Assembly: GCF_008727925.1 (NCBI RefSeq)
Contig: NZ_VTWT01000004.1
Coordinates: 62,001-126,000 of the forward strand
Direction of reading: 5' to 3'
Origin: Adhaeribacter soli
GTDB lineage: Bacteria; Bacteroidota; Bacteroidia; Cytophagales; Hymenobacteraceae
Length of the DNA: 64,000 nt
The notes below the pieces were generated by a model. The model was not told where the DNA came from. It ran no database searches and saw only the letters and a program-made list of their open reading frames with translations. Made by a program: the position numbers and the translations under genes. Each line of letters begins with the position of its first letter. Positions within the stretch are counted from its first letter, which is position 1. Below, in pieces: positions 35,866 to 44,754 of the stretch.

Positions 35866-36369
35866 CTAAGCCAACTGTTTTTCCAGCAAACCATCTAAGT
35901 TTTCCAGGGCCATGGTCAGGCCTTCTTTCATGCCCATTTTTATCACCGTTTCCAGGTCTTCCAGTTTTTCGTAAGTCGTTTCCATGGTAACGGTAGTGGT
36001 TTCGCCGGTTTCGCGGAACGCATTTTTAAAAGTAGCCCGCGGAAGTTCCGGGTTAATGGTACCTTCTGAATCAACAAAACTATCTACAGCAGAAAAATTA
36101 TTTTGCGGGTTTATGGTTTTATAATCCATCCGGCCCCAGTGCTCTTCGCCTTCCGGCCCCTGCATGGCATAAAGCCAGTAGCCGCCTTCGCGAAAATCCA
36201 TGGTTTTGGTGCGGGCTTGCCACGGCTTGGGCGCCCACCACTGGTCCAGTAGTTCGGCCTGGGTAAAGGCGGCCCAGACGTTGGTTAGCGGCGCGGCAAA
36301 TTCCCGTTCTACCAGCAGCTTGTTGTTTTCTTTGTCGACGGTGAAATTCATTAGGAGGCTACTTTTCAT
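35866..36369 (-). CDS. SRPBCC/AHSA1 domain protein
   Basis: 167 residues. START-like AHSA1 fold: [56 protein letters not shown] at 20-75 and a long C-terminal helix ([24 protein letters not shown]). It probably binds a small hydrophobic ligand; the ligand is unknown. Its start overlaps the ArsR gene by 11 bases, the usual ArsR-AHSA1 operon, so it is almost surely controlled by that repressor and translated with it. Confidence 0.9.
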   Translation of the reverse strand: MKSSLLMNFTVDKENNKLLVEREFAAPLTNVWAAFTQAELLDQWWAPKPWQARTKTMDFREGGYWLYAMQGPEGEEHWGRMDYKTINPQNNFSAVDSFVDSEGTINPELPRATFKNAFRETGETTTVTMETTYEKLEDLETVIKMGMKEGLTMALENLDGLLEKQLA

Positions 36370-36685
36370 TTTGCATTTTATTTAAGTTGAACAATACCTG
36401 ATCTAACTGATCGAAACGGCTTTCCATCATCCCTTTGAACTGCTCCAGCCATTTATCGACCTCTTTCATTTTAGCAGCTTCCAAGTGGTAGTAGATCTCC
36501 CGCCCAACTTTTACCTGTTTCACCAGTTCGCATTCTGCCAGTATATTGATATGCTTCGAAACCGCTTGGCGGGTAGAATCAAAATGTTCGGCCAGGGCAT
36601 TCGGGGTCATGGCCTGGGCAGCGAGCAACACTAAAATGGCTCTCCGGGTTGGGTCGGCAATGGCCTGAAATACATCGCGCTTCAT
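36359..36685 (-). CDS. ArsR/SmtB family transcriptional repressor
   Basis: 108 residues from the ATG at 36685 ([18 protein letters not shown]); the longer frame to 36733 would run through the operators. Winged helix with recognition helix [18 protein letters not shown] (about 33-52) and a wing [12 protein letters not shown]. It lacks the metal-binding Cys (ELCVCDL) of arsenic sensors, so it belongs to the non-metal subgroup that pairs with AHSA1 genes. It overlaps the SRPBCC gene. The operators at 36704-36748 suggest autoregulation. Confidence 0.92.
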   Translation of the reverse strand: MKRDVFQAIADPTRRAILVLLAAQAMTPNALAEHFDSTRQAVSKHINILAECELVKQVKVGREIYYHLEAAKMKEVDKWLEQFKGMMESRFDQLDQVLFNLNKMQNEK

Positions 36686-36703
36686 GGTAAGAATACTTGA
36701 TAT

Positions 36704-36749
36704 GCAACTATATGGTTGCGAATATATGCGCAATTATTTGGTTGCGCAA
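36704..36749 (-). promoter_or_regulatory. ArsR promoter with two operator palindromes
   Basis: Two related inverted repeats, GCAAC-TATATG-GTTGC (36704-36719) and TGCGCAA-TTATTTGG-TTGCGCA (36727-36748). On the minus strand TTG (36749-36747), 20 bases and TATATTCG (36726-36719) form the promoter. The first palindrome overlaps the -7 box and the second fills the spacer, the expected layout for a repressor. Confidence 0.65.
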
Positions 36750-36795
36750 GGTTTGAATCAATTTTTTGTCTAAAGTTCTTAAGGCGAAAAGCCTA

Positions 36796-36824
36796 TAAAA
36801 AAACCAGCTTATAGGAAGCTGGTT
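36796..36824 (-). terminator. Terminator of the serine protease gene
   Basis: AACCAGCTT (36802) and AAGCTGGTT (36816) form a 9-bp stem with a 5-base loop, and T7 follows on the minus strand. Confidence 0.8.
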
Positions 36825-36849
36825 CTAAAATTTGAGTCATATGGAAACC

Positions 36850-37944
36850 CTACTTGGTTTCAACTATAAAAATATTGTTTTTTAATTCTGCCACTTTAGC
36901 CGTTAAAGGTTTCGTTTTTAAGGAATTCGAATAAACCGGATAATCAAATCCCTCAACATTCTTAAGGAAGGTTTCTAAATAGCTGGCTTTAATTGCATAG
37001 TTGGTGGCATCGGCAATAGTTGATTTGGCATAAATTACGCCAATAACATTTCCTTCATCATCAATTAAAGGGCCGCCGCTGTTTCCCGGCTGAACGGCTG
37101 CAGATATCTGGAATTTACTTATATCACCCTGCACGCCACTTTTCGCACTTATAATTCCATCTGTTAATTTAATTTCATCCCCCAGGGCAAAGGTTAATGG
37201 ATAACCCATAGCATAGATTTTTTCACCTTGCTGAATATTAGTACTCCTGATAGCATAAGGGATCTTAAACTTCACATTTTTATTACTGATTTTAAGTAAC
37301 GCTAGATCATTGCTTGGATCTGTGCTTACAATGGTTACTCCATACTTTGTTGAGAAATCCCCATCAATGCCTTTAACAGTAATTTCTTTAGCATTTTCAA
37401 TTACATGGTAATTTGTAACAAAATACCCGGCATCAGAAACTAGAAAGCAAGTGCCCTGACCCTCGCCGCTTTTACTGGCAATTCCTCGTAAAGAACTTTT
37501 ATTTATTGGAAAATCAAGATTTTCCTCCTGTTTCATTACATTCTTTATCTTGTTTAAGTATTTCTCAACATCTGCTTTCTGCGCTTCATTAAAATTTCCA
37601 CCGTTATAAAGTACGTAATATTCATTACCTCTTTTAACGTTAACATTTATCTGGGCGGAACGTGAAGTAGCCGGGGAATATTGGCTGGCAGGGCAACTTT
37701 GATTTATAGTAATTGCGATATCACCTTCAGAATAAATTTTATATTTTACTATAGAACCTAAGCTTAGATTGAATTCTCTCTGATTTGGAAAAGTAATATC
37801 TGATCTGCAGGCAGAGCCAAAATAATTCCCGGTTCTAACCAAATTAATAGTAGCATGAGGCAAATCATTATTTTGTCCATTCGCAGTTAGGCTACATACC
37901 AAAAGAACCAAAAAGAAAAATGAGAAAAAAGAAAATTTATTCAT
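36850..37944 (-). CDS. Secreted trypsin-like (S1C/HtrA-type) serine protease
   Basis: 364 residues. Signal peptide MNKFSFFSFFFLVLLVCSLTANG. About 25-135 is an N-terminal domain of unknown role. The chymotrypsin fold follows: FVTNYHVI with the catalytic His (about 178), DPSNDLALLKI with the Asp (about 210), and QPGNSGGPLIDDEGNVIGVIYAK with the nucleophilic Ser (about 290). There is no PDZ domain after it; the last 40 residues are an AT-rich tail. It probably acts in the periplasm or outside. It ends at a clear terminator and has no operon partner. Confidence 0.9.
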   Translation of the reverse strand: MNKFSFFSFFFLVLLVCSLTANGQNNDLPHATINLVRTGNYFGSACRSDITFPNQREFNLSLGSIVKYKIYSEGDIAITINQSCPASQYSPATSRSAQINVNVKRGNEYYVLYNGGNFNEAQKADVEKYLNKIKNVMKQEENLDFPINKSSLRGIASKSGEGQGTCFLVSDAGYFVTNYHVIENAKEITVKGIDGDFSTKYGVTIVSTDPSNDLALLKISNKNVKFKIPYAIRSTNIQQGEKIYAMGYPLTFALGDEIKLTDGIISAKSGVQGDISKFQISAAVQPGNSGGPLIDDEGNVIGVIYAKSTIADATNYAIKASYLETFLKNVEGFDYPVYSNSLKTKPLTAKVAELKNNIFIVETK

Positions 37945-38033
37945 GTTGAAATGTTTAAGGCTTGTTAAATTTAAAACTAAAACCTTGAATTAAATAGGCT
38001 TCTTGAAAAAAACTTCATGATTTATAAATTCTG

Positions 38034-39389
38034 TTACCCCCGCTGCTTATACCCACTCCAACCATAATACAGCAGATACAAATAGCAAAGCGCCGGCACC
38101 AGGTAAGCGAATTGAATATGCGAAGCATCGGAAATCAAACCCATCAGCGGCGGAATTAAGGCACCACCTACAATAGCCATAATGAGATAAGAAGAACCCT
38201 GTTTTGTATAAATGCCCAGGCCTTTAATGGCCAGCGGGAAAATGATAGGCCACATCACGGAGTTGCAAACGCCTACCAGCACCATCAGCCACAAAGCGGT
38301 TTCACCGGTTAAAGCCACCGAAGCAACTACCAGCACCATAGCCACCGCGCAAACAATGCGCAAGGCTTTGGCATCGTTAATTTTGGTCAGCCACGGAATA
38401 CCGATGAACCTGCCGATCATGGAACCGCCCCAGTAGCAGGCCACGAATTTAGAACCGATCTGCTCCGTGAAACCGCCCAGGCTGGAAGATTGCCCCAGCG
38501 AGAAAAGCCAGTTGCTGAAACTGCTCAGGTCGGTAATGTGCAGGTCCTGGCCGTAGCGGATTATGAAAGAACCCACGCCCACTTCCGCGCCCACGTACAC
38601 GAAAATAGCTACAATACCCAGCACCAGGTGGCGGAATTGCAGCGCGCTTGTTTTGCCCGAAGCGGCTTCCACGGGCGTATGTTCATCCTGCAGGCTTTCG
38701 ATGTTCGGCATTTTGGTGGCTTTGGCAATAAAGGCCAGTACCAGCAGCACCGCCCCGATAATGGCATAAGGCAGGATCACCAGTCCGGCTTCGGCATTCA
38801 GGAAATTCTCTTTTTGCGCCGCCGGCATATTCGCCAGTTGCTCGGCCGTATAATCTACCCCGCTCAACAGCAGCATGCCGCCAATGATCGGGCTCAGCGT
38901 TCCGGCCAGGGAATTGAAAGCGCCCATCAAGCTCAACCGGCTGGCCGCTTTATGCGCCGGCCCCAGCACCGAAACGTACGGATTGGCGGCCACCTGCAAC
39001 AAGGTAACGCCGGAAGCCAGCACCGCCAAGGCCAGTAAAAAGAACGGGTACTGCCGCGTCATGGCCGCCGGTAAAAACAGGAACGCGCCCACCGCACAAA
39101 TGCCCAGACCCAGCACAATGCCATTCTTATACCCGATCCGGTTCAGGATATTGCCCGCCGGAATAGACATCAGGAAATAAGCCCCGAAAAATGCAAACTG
39201 CACCAGGCTCGACTGAAAATCGGTCAGTTCGCAGGCCCGTTTCAGGTGCGGGATCAGGATGTCGTTCATGTTCGTAACGAAGCCGAACGTAAAGAAAAGC
39301 GTGATCACGATCATCAGCGGGCCGGTGTAATTCCGGGTTACCGCCTGATTTGCAGAAGTTTGGTTAGGAGAAGAAACAGGTGCTGCCAT
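38034..39389 (-). CDS. Sugar MFS transporter, FucP/GluP type
   Basis: 451 residues with 12 predicted membrane helices. The first helix pair carries the FucP signature TFGFVTNMNDILIPHLKRACELTDFQSSLVQFAFFGAYFLMSIPAG (about 34-79), and GVTLLQVAANPYVSVLGP in helix 4 is the conserved substrate-site segment of fucose/glucose/galactose proton symporters. The protein probably imports a neutral hexose across the inner membrane; the exact sugar is not resolvable. No sugar regulator or kinase adjoins. Confidence 0.92.
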   Translation of the reverse strand: MAAPVSSPNQTSANQAVTRNYTGPLMIVITLFFTFGFVTNMNDILIPHLKRACELTDFQSSLVQFAFFGAYFLMSIPAGNILNRIGYKNGIVLGLGICAVGAFLFLPAAMTRQYPFFLLALAVLASGVTLLQVAANPYVSVLGPAHKAASRLSLMGAFNSLAGTLSPIIGGMLLLSGVDYTAEQLANMPAAQKENFLNAEAGLVILPYAIIGAVLLVLAFIAKATKMPNIESLQDEHTPVEAASGKTSALQFRHLVLGIVAIFVYVGAEVGVGSFIIRYGQDLHITDLSSFSNWLFSLGQSSSLGGFTEQIGSKFVACYWGGSMIGRFIGIPWLTKINDAKALRIVCAVAMVLVVASVALTGETALWLMVLVGVCNSVMWPIIFPLAIKGLGIYTKQGSSYLIMAIVGGALIPPLMGLISDASHIQFAYLVPALCYLYLLYYGWSGYKQRG

Positions 39390-39540
39390 AAAAATGGAAA
39401 TGGTATGTGTTTAGCCTTTAAAAGTAATGAAAATGTCTGAAATAATATTCGGCGCAGCCAATTTGGATTCGTCAGATTTAGGGATTTTTGGATTGGTTTG
39501 TCGGGGTGAGTTTTTCCGGCAGAAAGCATAGCGTTTTACC

Positions 39541-39829
39541 CCACCTAAATCCTCCCCTAAAAACAGGGGAGGACTTTTGATCGGGAATGCGTGAAGTTCT
39601 AGGATTAGGGTAATCTTGTTCAGGAATGCGTGGTGTAACCACCCCCGAACCCCTCCTTGAAAAAAGGAGGGGAGCTGCGTTACTGCTGATCTTTTATTTT
39701 AATGCTTATAAAACGCTATGCTTTCAGGCGGAAAAACTCAAATTAGAAATTTGCAAAACTTTCATTGCCGTCTGCTTTAGCTGACGGTTTCAGCTCCCCG
39801 CCTTAGATAAGGAGGGGCTGGGGGTGGTT
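39541..39829. repeat. Cluster of GC-rich palindromes
   Basis: Three palindromes (39541-39577, 39640-39675, 39787-39829) of the same family as 17121, two of them inverted to each other. Between them are two ..AATGCGTG.. motifs and an AAAACGCTATGCTTTCAGG copy (39710-39728); an inverse copy lies just outside at 39522. The gap 39390-40050 holds no supportable gene. Confidence 0.75.
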
Positions 39830-40050
39830 GGAATTCGGAGCTGCAAGATAAAAGGTAAGAGAAGGAATAACTTATAAAAACCACAAACTGCCTTCCGATC
39901 TCCCAAAACCAATCCTGGCAATCCCTTAAATCCCAAAAATCGTGTTCAGACAACAATCCTATAATCCTCTAATCTGACGAATCCCAATTCAGACAAGTAA
40001 TTCAGACAAATTTTCGCAACTTTACAATCCCAAAAAACAAACCACGCCTT

Positions 40051-41223
40051 ATGAAACCAACCGCCGGAAAAACCTTTCAAATGACTGCCACCACCCAATT
40101 CGGGCTGGAAGAAATCCTGGCGGAAGAACTTTATCAGTTGGGCGCGAAAAACATAGAAGTTGGCAGCCGGGCGGTACGGTTTTTGGGCGATACCAAACTG
40201 ATGTATGAAGCTAATTTGTGGTGCCGCACCGCGGTTAGAATTCTGAAACCCTTCGCCAATTTCCCGGCCCGCGACGAAAAAGACCTCTACAAACAAGTAC
40301 AGAAAATAGACTGGACCGAATACCTTTCCGTGGACAGCACGTTTGCCATCAGTTCGGTGGTAAACCAAAGCACCTTTGAGCATTCGTTGTTCGTGAGCCA
40401 GCTTACCAAAGACGCCATTGCCGATCAGTTCCGCGATAAATTCGGCAAACGCCCTTCCGTAGACCTCGATAACCCGGACGTGCGCATTAACCTGCACATG
40501 CTCGAAAACCGCGTGAACCTGTCGCTCGATTCCTCCGGCGATTCGCTGCACAAACGCGGTTACCGCCTGCAAACCAACGTGGCGCCGCTAAACGAAATTC
40601 TGGCTGCCGGCATCATCCTGCTTACCGGCTGGGACAAAAAAACGCCGCTTTACGACCCGATGTGCGGTTCCGGCACCCTGCTCACCGAAGCCGCGATGAT
40701 CGCCCACAACATTGCGCCCGGCCTGTACCGCCACGATTTCGGTTTCACGCACTGGCAGGATTTCGACGAAGAACTTTTCAAGCAGGTGATCCGCGAAGCC
40801 CGCCAGCAGGAAGACCCCGACAACGACGTGCCCATCATTGGTTCCGACATCGACCGCGATTACGTGGAAGCCGCCCGCAACAACATTTCCAGCGCCGAGC
40901 TCGACGATTACATCCGGGTAAAAACCGCCGATTTCAAGGAAACCCAGAAGCCCGAAGAAAAAGGCATCCTGATCGTGAACCCGCCCTACAACGAACGTCT
41001 GGTAAACGAAAACATCAACGAACTCTACAAAATGATCGGCGACACCCTGAAAACCAATTACCAGGACTGGGACGCCTACGTGTTCACCGGAAACCTGGAA
41101 GCCGCCAAAAACATCGGCCTCAAAACCTCCCGCCGCATCCCGCTCTACAACGGCTCCATCGATAGCCGTTTGCTGAAGTATGAGTTGTATAGAGGAAGTA
41201 AGAAGGAGAAAGGGGAGAGGTAA
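40051..41223 (+). CDS. THUMP-domain class I RNA methyltransferase (RlmL/Trm14-like)
   Basis: 390 residues. An N-terminal ferredoxin-like plus THUMP RNA-binding region (about 5-160: FQMTATTQFGLEEILAEELYQLGAKNIEVGSRAVRFLGD) is followed by a UPF0020 Rossmann methyltransferase with the SAM loop DPMCGSGTLLTEAAMIAHNIAPG (about 205-227), DIDRDYVEAARNN, and the catalytic NPPYNERL (about 311), the N-P-P-Y of N2-guanine methylation. It most likely makes m2G in 23S rRNA (the RlmL N-half reaction); the exact site is inference. Confidence 0.93.
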   Translation: MKPTAGKTFQMTATTQFGLEEILAEELYQLGAKNIEVGSRAVRFLGDTKLMYEANLWCRTAVRILKPFANFPARDEKDLYKQVQKIDWTEYLSVDSTFAISSVVNQSTFEHSLFVSQLTKDAIADQFRDKFGKRPSVDLDNPDVRINLHMLENRVNLSLDSSGDSLHKRGYRLQTNVAPLNEILAAGIILLTGWDKKTPLYDPMCGSGTLLTEAAMIAHNIAPGLYRHDFGFTHWQDFDEELFKQVIREARQQEDPDNDVPIIGSDIDRDYVEAARNNISSAELDDYIRVKTADFKETQKPEEKGILIVNPPYNERLVNENINELYKMIGDTLKTNYQDWDAYVFTGNLEAAKNIGLKTSRRIPLYNGSIDSRLLKYELYRGSKKEKGER

Positions 41224-41265
41224 AGTTTGGTTATTAATTAGGTTACAAGTTGATTATTTGGTTAA

Positions 41266-41910
41266 ATGATACACGAAAGTTTTTATTGGAAGGAAGAGCT
41301 TTATAAAAGTTATTTGACTGTAGCTAAATTTAGGCACTTAAAAAGTGTGTCTGAAAAATCCCTTGTCAAACTTGAAAAGGCCTTATTAATGGGGGCTTAT
41401 ATTATCAGAAAACTGGATGAAGCCCAGAAAATTCCACCAGATTTTTTATTGAACAAGGAAATACTAAGTTTTCGAAGTAAAAAGGATACGGTAGTTGATC
41501 ATTTAAATTGGCATAGATTTGAAAAGCATTATGATTTTGATAAAGTATTTAAAGTTGAAAAAGATTGGCGATTTATTTTAAATCAGCTTATTCATAGTTT
41601 TTCTTTAATCTACTCAACTGATGATACAGATAAATTTGATGGGATTTTAATTAATTCTGATCAGACAAAGAAAGTAGGAATCTTCTTTTTGCCATTAAAA
41701 ACTTTATTGACTATTTTTTTATCAATCTCAGAAGGAGATATAACGGATGCATATTATAAAAGGGAAATAAATATAAATGGATCTGATGAGAAAAGTAAAG
41801 TGTCAGAGTTGAAATTGGTTAAGGCTATTTATTTATACCCAAATGGATTTAATGTCGATAAAATAGTCACTCAAACATTAAATGGCGAAATCTATAAAAG
41901 ATTATTTTGA
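41266..41910 (+). CDS. Uncharacterised AT-rich protein
   Basis: 214 residues. No signal peptide, no membrane segment. The opening helix HESFYWKEELYKSYLTVAKFRHLKSVSEKSLVKLEKALLMGAYIIRKLDE looks helical-bundle-like; the C-terminal half has beta-forming stretches (KKVGIFFLPLKTLLTIFL, SELKLVKAIYLYP). The DNA is distinctly AT-richer than rlmL-like upstream and the hydrolase downstream. It starts 42 bases after the methyltransferase. I do not recognise the family. Possibly an acquired two-gene islet with 42030. Confidence 0.65.
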   Translation: MIHESFYWKEELYKSYLTVAKFRHLKSVSEKSLVKLEKALLMGAYIIRKLDEAQKIPPDFLLNKEILSFRSKKDTVVDHLNWHRFEKHYDFDKVFKVEKDWRFILNQLIHSFSLIYSTDDTDKFDGILINSDQTKKVGIFFLPLKTLLTIFLSISEGDITDAYYKREININGSDEKSKVSELKLVKAIYLYPNGFNVDKIVTQTLNGEIYKRLF

Positions 41911-42029
41911 AGTAGTATCCTTTGAACTTGAGTTAAATCACTAATTATTATCAATTTTATTCTGACAATATAATCATATGAAAGATATTATTTTCAATAG
42001 AGTACTGCAATAAATATAAGTTAGAATAA

Positions 42030-42611
42030 ATGGATTTGAATCAGGAGGAAAAGAAGAAGTTTCAAGATGAAGAATATGAAAATTATCGAATGTTCTACTT
42101 ATTACAATTTGATAGAATTGATAAACTAGAAACTAAAAGGGAAAATTTTTGCAATTATGTATTAACTATAAGCTCTGCAATTTATGTAGCCGGTTTTGCA
42201 TTTTTGGAAAAGTTAGATTTTGAAAATTTATACATTTTAGCCTGTTTTGTTATTTTAATCAATTTTGCTTCAATTTTATTTGTTTGGAAGACAAGGCCTT
42301 GGGTAAAACTTCATCAAGAGAGAGCAAAATTAGCTAGTGAAAAGTATTCAAAAAAGCTTTTAAAGATTGAGGGTAAAGCAGAGAAATTGGTAAAGGATAG
42401 GTATATAGGTAAAAACTTCTTAACTAAATATTATTATAAAAAGACGTATTCTTTTAATAGCGATCAAGATTGGTTTAGACGAAGTTTAATCTATGTGTAT
42501 TTACATTTCCTTATAATTGTTTTAAGCTTCATTTCAATTCCCTATTCTAATCAAATAGAAAAGGAGAAGGATAATAATTCAGCTGAAATAAAATGTTGTA
42601 GAGCTGAATAG
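42030..42611 (+). CDS. Uncharacterised membrane protein, AT-rich
   Basis: 193 residues. A charged N-terminal helix (EEKKKFQDEEYENYRMFYLLQFDRIDKLETKRENF) is followed by two close membrane segments (about 43-60 YVLTISSAIYVAGFAF; about 68-86 LYILACFVILINFASILFVW), a long basic cytosolic helix, and a third segment (about 155-172 LIYVYLHFLIIVLSFISI). The 2+1 membrane layout with a long basic helix recalls small effector or sensor membrane proteins in defence-type pairs, but no motif supports an assignment. It shares strand and AT bias with the gene at 41266. Confidence 0.65.
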   Translation: MDLNQEEKKKFQDEEYENYRMFYLLQFDRIDKLETKRENFCNYVLTISSAIYVAGFAFLEKLDFENLYILACFVILINFASILFVWKTRPWVKLHQERAKLASEKYSKKLLKIEGKAEKLVKDRYIGKNFLTKYYYKKTYSFNSDQDWFRRSLIYVYLHFLIIVLSFISIPYSNQIEKEKDNNSAEIKCCRAE

Positions 42612-42637
42612 TTATTAAAAACAATCCCAGTGTCTGA

Positions 42638-43390
42638 ATGCCTTCCACAAACAACCTCCACATCACTCGCCACCAAAACTACCCAAACCGCCCCACCATC
42701 ATCTTCCTGCACGATTCCTTAGGCTGCATCCAGCTCTGGCGAAACTTCCCGGAAAAGCTCGGCAACCTGACCCAATGTAACGTGCTGGTTTACGACCGGC
42801 AAGGTTATGGCCAGGCCGCACCCTTCACCCATCCGGAAAGAGATAACACCTATTTAGAAAAAGAAGCCGACGTGTTGCACCACCTCCTGCAAACCACCGG
42901 CATCCAAAAAGCCATCCTCTTCGGCCACTCCGACGGCGGTTCCATTGCCCTGATCGCCGCCGCCAAATACCCGAAGCAGATCATCGGCATCGTTACCGAA
43001 GGCGCCCATATTTTTGTGGAAGAAGAAACCCTGAACGGTATCCGCGAAGCCGTAAAGACCTACCAAACCACCGACCTCAAAATCCGCCTCACCAAATACC
43101 ACGGAAACAAAACCGAAGCCGTATTCCAGGCCTGGGCCCACACCTGGCTCACCCCGCAATTCCGCACTTGGAACATCGAAAACTTCCTGCCCCAAATCCA
43201 ATGCTTCAGCCTCATTATCCAGGGCGAAAACGACGAATACGGTACCCTGGCGCAAGTAGCAGGCATCGTAAACCAAACCACCGGAAAAGCAACCAGTTTT
43301 ATTATTCCCAACGTCGGCCACACGCCCCACAAAGAAGCCCCGGAACTGGTTTTAGAAAAGGCAGCGGCGTTTATTAAAGGGTTGTTATAA
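42638..43390 (+). CDS. Alpha/beta hydrolase
   Basis: 250 residues, cytosolic. Alpha/beta fold with the oxyanion segment TIIFLHDSLGCIQLW (20-34), the nucleophile elbow ILFGHSDGGSIALI (Ser in GHSDG, about 97-101), an acid in IIQGENDEYG (about 198) and the catalytic His in IPNVGHTPHKE (about 229). The S-D-H triad is complete. Members act on esters or C-C bonds; the substrate is not determinable. It looks monocistronic, followed by a repeat cluster. Confidence 0.88.
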   Translation: MPSTNNLHITRHQNYPNRPTIIFLHDSLGCIQLWRNFPEKLGNLTQCNVLVYDRQGYGQAAPFTHPERDNTYLEKEADVLHHLLQTTGIQKAILFGHSDGGSIALIAAAKYPKQIIGIVTEGAHIFVEEETLNGIREAVKTYQTTDLKIRLTKYHGNKTEAVFQAWAHTWLTPQFRTWNIENFLPQIQCFSLIIQGENDEYGTLAQVAGIVNQTTGKATSFIIPNVGHTPHKEAPELVLEKAAAFIKGLL

Positions 43391-43410
43391 GATTAAAATG
43401 TAATGCGATT

Positions 43411-43690
43411 GTCCCCCTTGGAGAGCTTGTCCCGAACTTGCTTCGGGAGGGTAGGGGGAGGACTTTTGCTGCAGTAAGGTCAACCACCCCCAACCCCTCC
43501 TTGAAAAGGAGGGGAGCTGCGGCGTAGCTTAATTTTTAGTATGTGCTTATAGCAAACGGTAGCCTTTTAAGCTCCAAAAGTCATAAGTAGCTGGAACCAA
43601 AAAGCTCCCCTCCTTTTTTCAAGGAGGGGCTGGGGGTGATTCCTTCACGCATTCCTGGTCACAAATCCTCCCCTGTTTTCAGCTATTTAG
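43411..43690. repeat. Cluster of GC-rich palindromes
   Basis: Four units related to 17121: 43411-43470, 43482-43520, 43603-43639 (inverse of the second), and a partial at 43666-43690. An AAATGCTATGCTTTTCAGG motif lies at 43700. No gene is supported in 43391-43748. Confidence 0.75.
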
Positions 43691-43748
43691 GTAGGGTCAA
43701 AATGCTATGCTTTTCAGGTCTAAAACTCCGAAGGAATCCGGAAACGCC

Positions 43749-44018
43749 TTACAAGTCATCGATCATATCCCCTAGATCGCTTACGCCCAACGTGAACCAG
43801 ATAATAACGAAGCCCAGGAAAACTTTAGCCAAAAACGGAACCGGACGGCCAAAGATCTTCATGCATAACGCATCGGCAGGCGGAAAGTGAAGCGCGGAAA
43901 TCAACAGGAAGACAATTCCCGGAACGGGGTGCACCAGCAGCAAATTCGACAGGCCGATGATAAAAACTACCAGCCCGATCAGCCAGCTGAAAAGCAGCGT
44001 TAAATTGACATCTTTCAT
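43749..44018 (-). CDS. Small membrane protein, three or so helices
   Basis: 89 residues from the ATG at 44018 (MKDVNLTLLFSWLIGLVVFIIG); the longer frame to 44165 overlaps the next gene out of frame and is rejected. Hydrophobic segments at about 6-24, 28-46 and 60-80 (VFLGFVIIWFTLGVSDLGDMIDDL). Unknown function. It is 11 bases after the gene at 44030 and probably in the same transcript, under the operator at 44405. Confidence 0.65.
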   Translation of the reverse strand: MKDVNLTLLFSWLIGLVVFIIGLSNLLLVHPVPGIVFLLISALHFPPADALCMKIFGRPVPFLAKVFLGFVIIWFTLGVSDLGDMIDDL

Positions 44019-44029
44019 AGCGCAGTCTT

Positions 44030-44320
44030 TTAACTTCCGGCGAAAGGTGATCCAAAAATGCCCACGGCCAGTTCCGCCCAGATCAGCAAGAGTGCCAGCA
44101 GAATAGCGCCGATTATAAGGATCCGGGTTGTGGGTTTTTGTATCTTCCGGAAAGCAAGTTCGCACAAAAGCCCCGTGCCGGTGAGCAAAATACCCATAAT
44201 AATAAAATCGGATAGGGTCCAGTTTACTTCATTTGTGAATTGCATGGCAATTAAGGGAATGCTCAGGATAAGGGCTACGGTAAGCAAAATGCCGTAAAGT
44301 CTTTTGTTTTGCATGATCAT
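44030..44320 (-). CDS. Small membrane protein
   Basis: 96 residues with three hydrophobic segments (GILLTVALILSIPLIAMQF, FIIMGILLTGTGLLCELAF, ILIIGAILLALLLIWAELAVGIFG). Unrecognised domain; similar small 3-TM proteins occur beside winged-helix regulators in Bacteroidota. It begins about 85 bases from the palindrome at 44405, which matches the one at the promoter of 45378, so both units look co-regulated. Confidence 0.7.
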   Translation of the reverse strand: MIMQNKRLYGILLTVALILSIPLIAMQFTNEVNWTLSDFIIMGILLTGTGLLCELAFRKIQKPTTRILIIGAILLALLLIWAELAVGIFGSPFAGS

Positions 44321-44404
44321 GATCTTTCTGTTTTTAGGTTGATAATAAGCTGATTAGTAAAATCCTGTTTTCAAATTAAGGATAAGAATGTTTGTGTTTA
44401 AAGT

Positions 44405-44421
44405 GCTTTGAAATTCAAAGT
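44405..44421 (-). promoter_or_regulatory. Candidate operator of small membrane-protein genes
   Basis: GCTTTG-AAATT-CAAAGT, a 6-5-6 palindrome with the same half-sites and spacing as 45387-45403. The minus-strand reading TCACTTTG overlaps it and may be the -7 box. Confidence 0.5.
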
Positions 44422-44438
44422 GAAAATCTAAAAAAATA

Positions 44439-44747
44439 TCAGTTCTCTTTCCGGTTGCTTAAAATAAGCTGCTCCAGCGCATCTAAGTGAGTTTTAAAAG
44501 CTTCGCGGCCGAGGTCCGAGGCCTGGTAAGTAGTATTTGGTTTACGGCCCACAAACTGCTTTTCTACATGCAGGTAGCCGGCCTCTTCCAAAGCGCGCAG
44601 GTGACTGGCCAGGTTGCCGTCGGTTAATTGCAGCGTATCTTTCAAGGTATTGAAATCTACCCGTTCGTCCACCATCAGCACCGACATTATGCCGAGCCGC
44701 GCCCTGCTTTCGAAGGCTTTGTTTATGTTTTCAAGGTAACTTTTCAC
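44439..44747 (-). CDS. Winged-helix transcriptional regulator (DUF/MarR-ArsR-like)
   Basis: 102 residues. No ATG fits; I chose the GTG at 44747 (MKSYLENINKAFESRARLGIM when started), because it lies 7 bases after the stop of 44755 and gives the full family length. DNA-binding winged helix: FNTLKDTLQLTDGNLASHLRALEEAGYLHVEKQFVGRKPNTTYQASDLGREAFKTHL (about 32-88), close to the transcriptional regulators paired with membrane proteins in Bacteroidota. It is the last gene of the unit starting at 45378 and likely binds the two ACTTTG-N5-CAAAGT operators. Confidence 0.85.
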   Translation of the reverse strand: MKSYLENINKAFESRARLGIMSVLMVDERVDFNTLKDTLQLTDGNLASHLRALEEAGYLHVEKQFVGRKPNTTYQASDLGREAFKTHLDALEQLILSNRKEN

Positions 44748-44754
44748 GGGTTTG

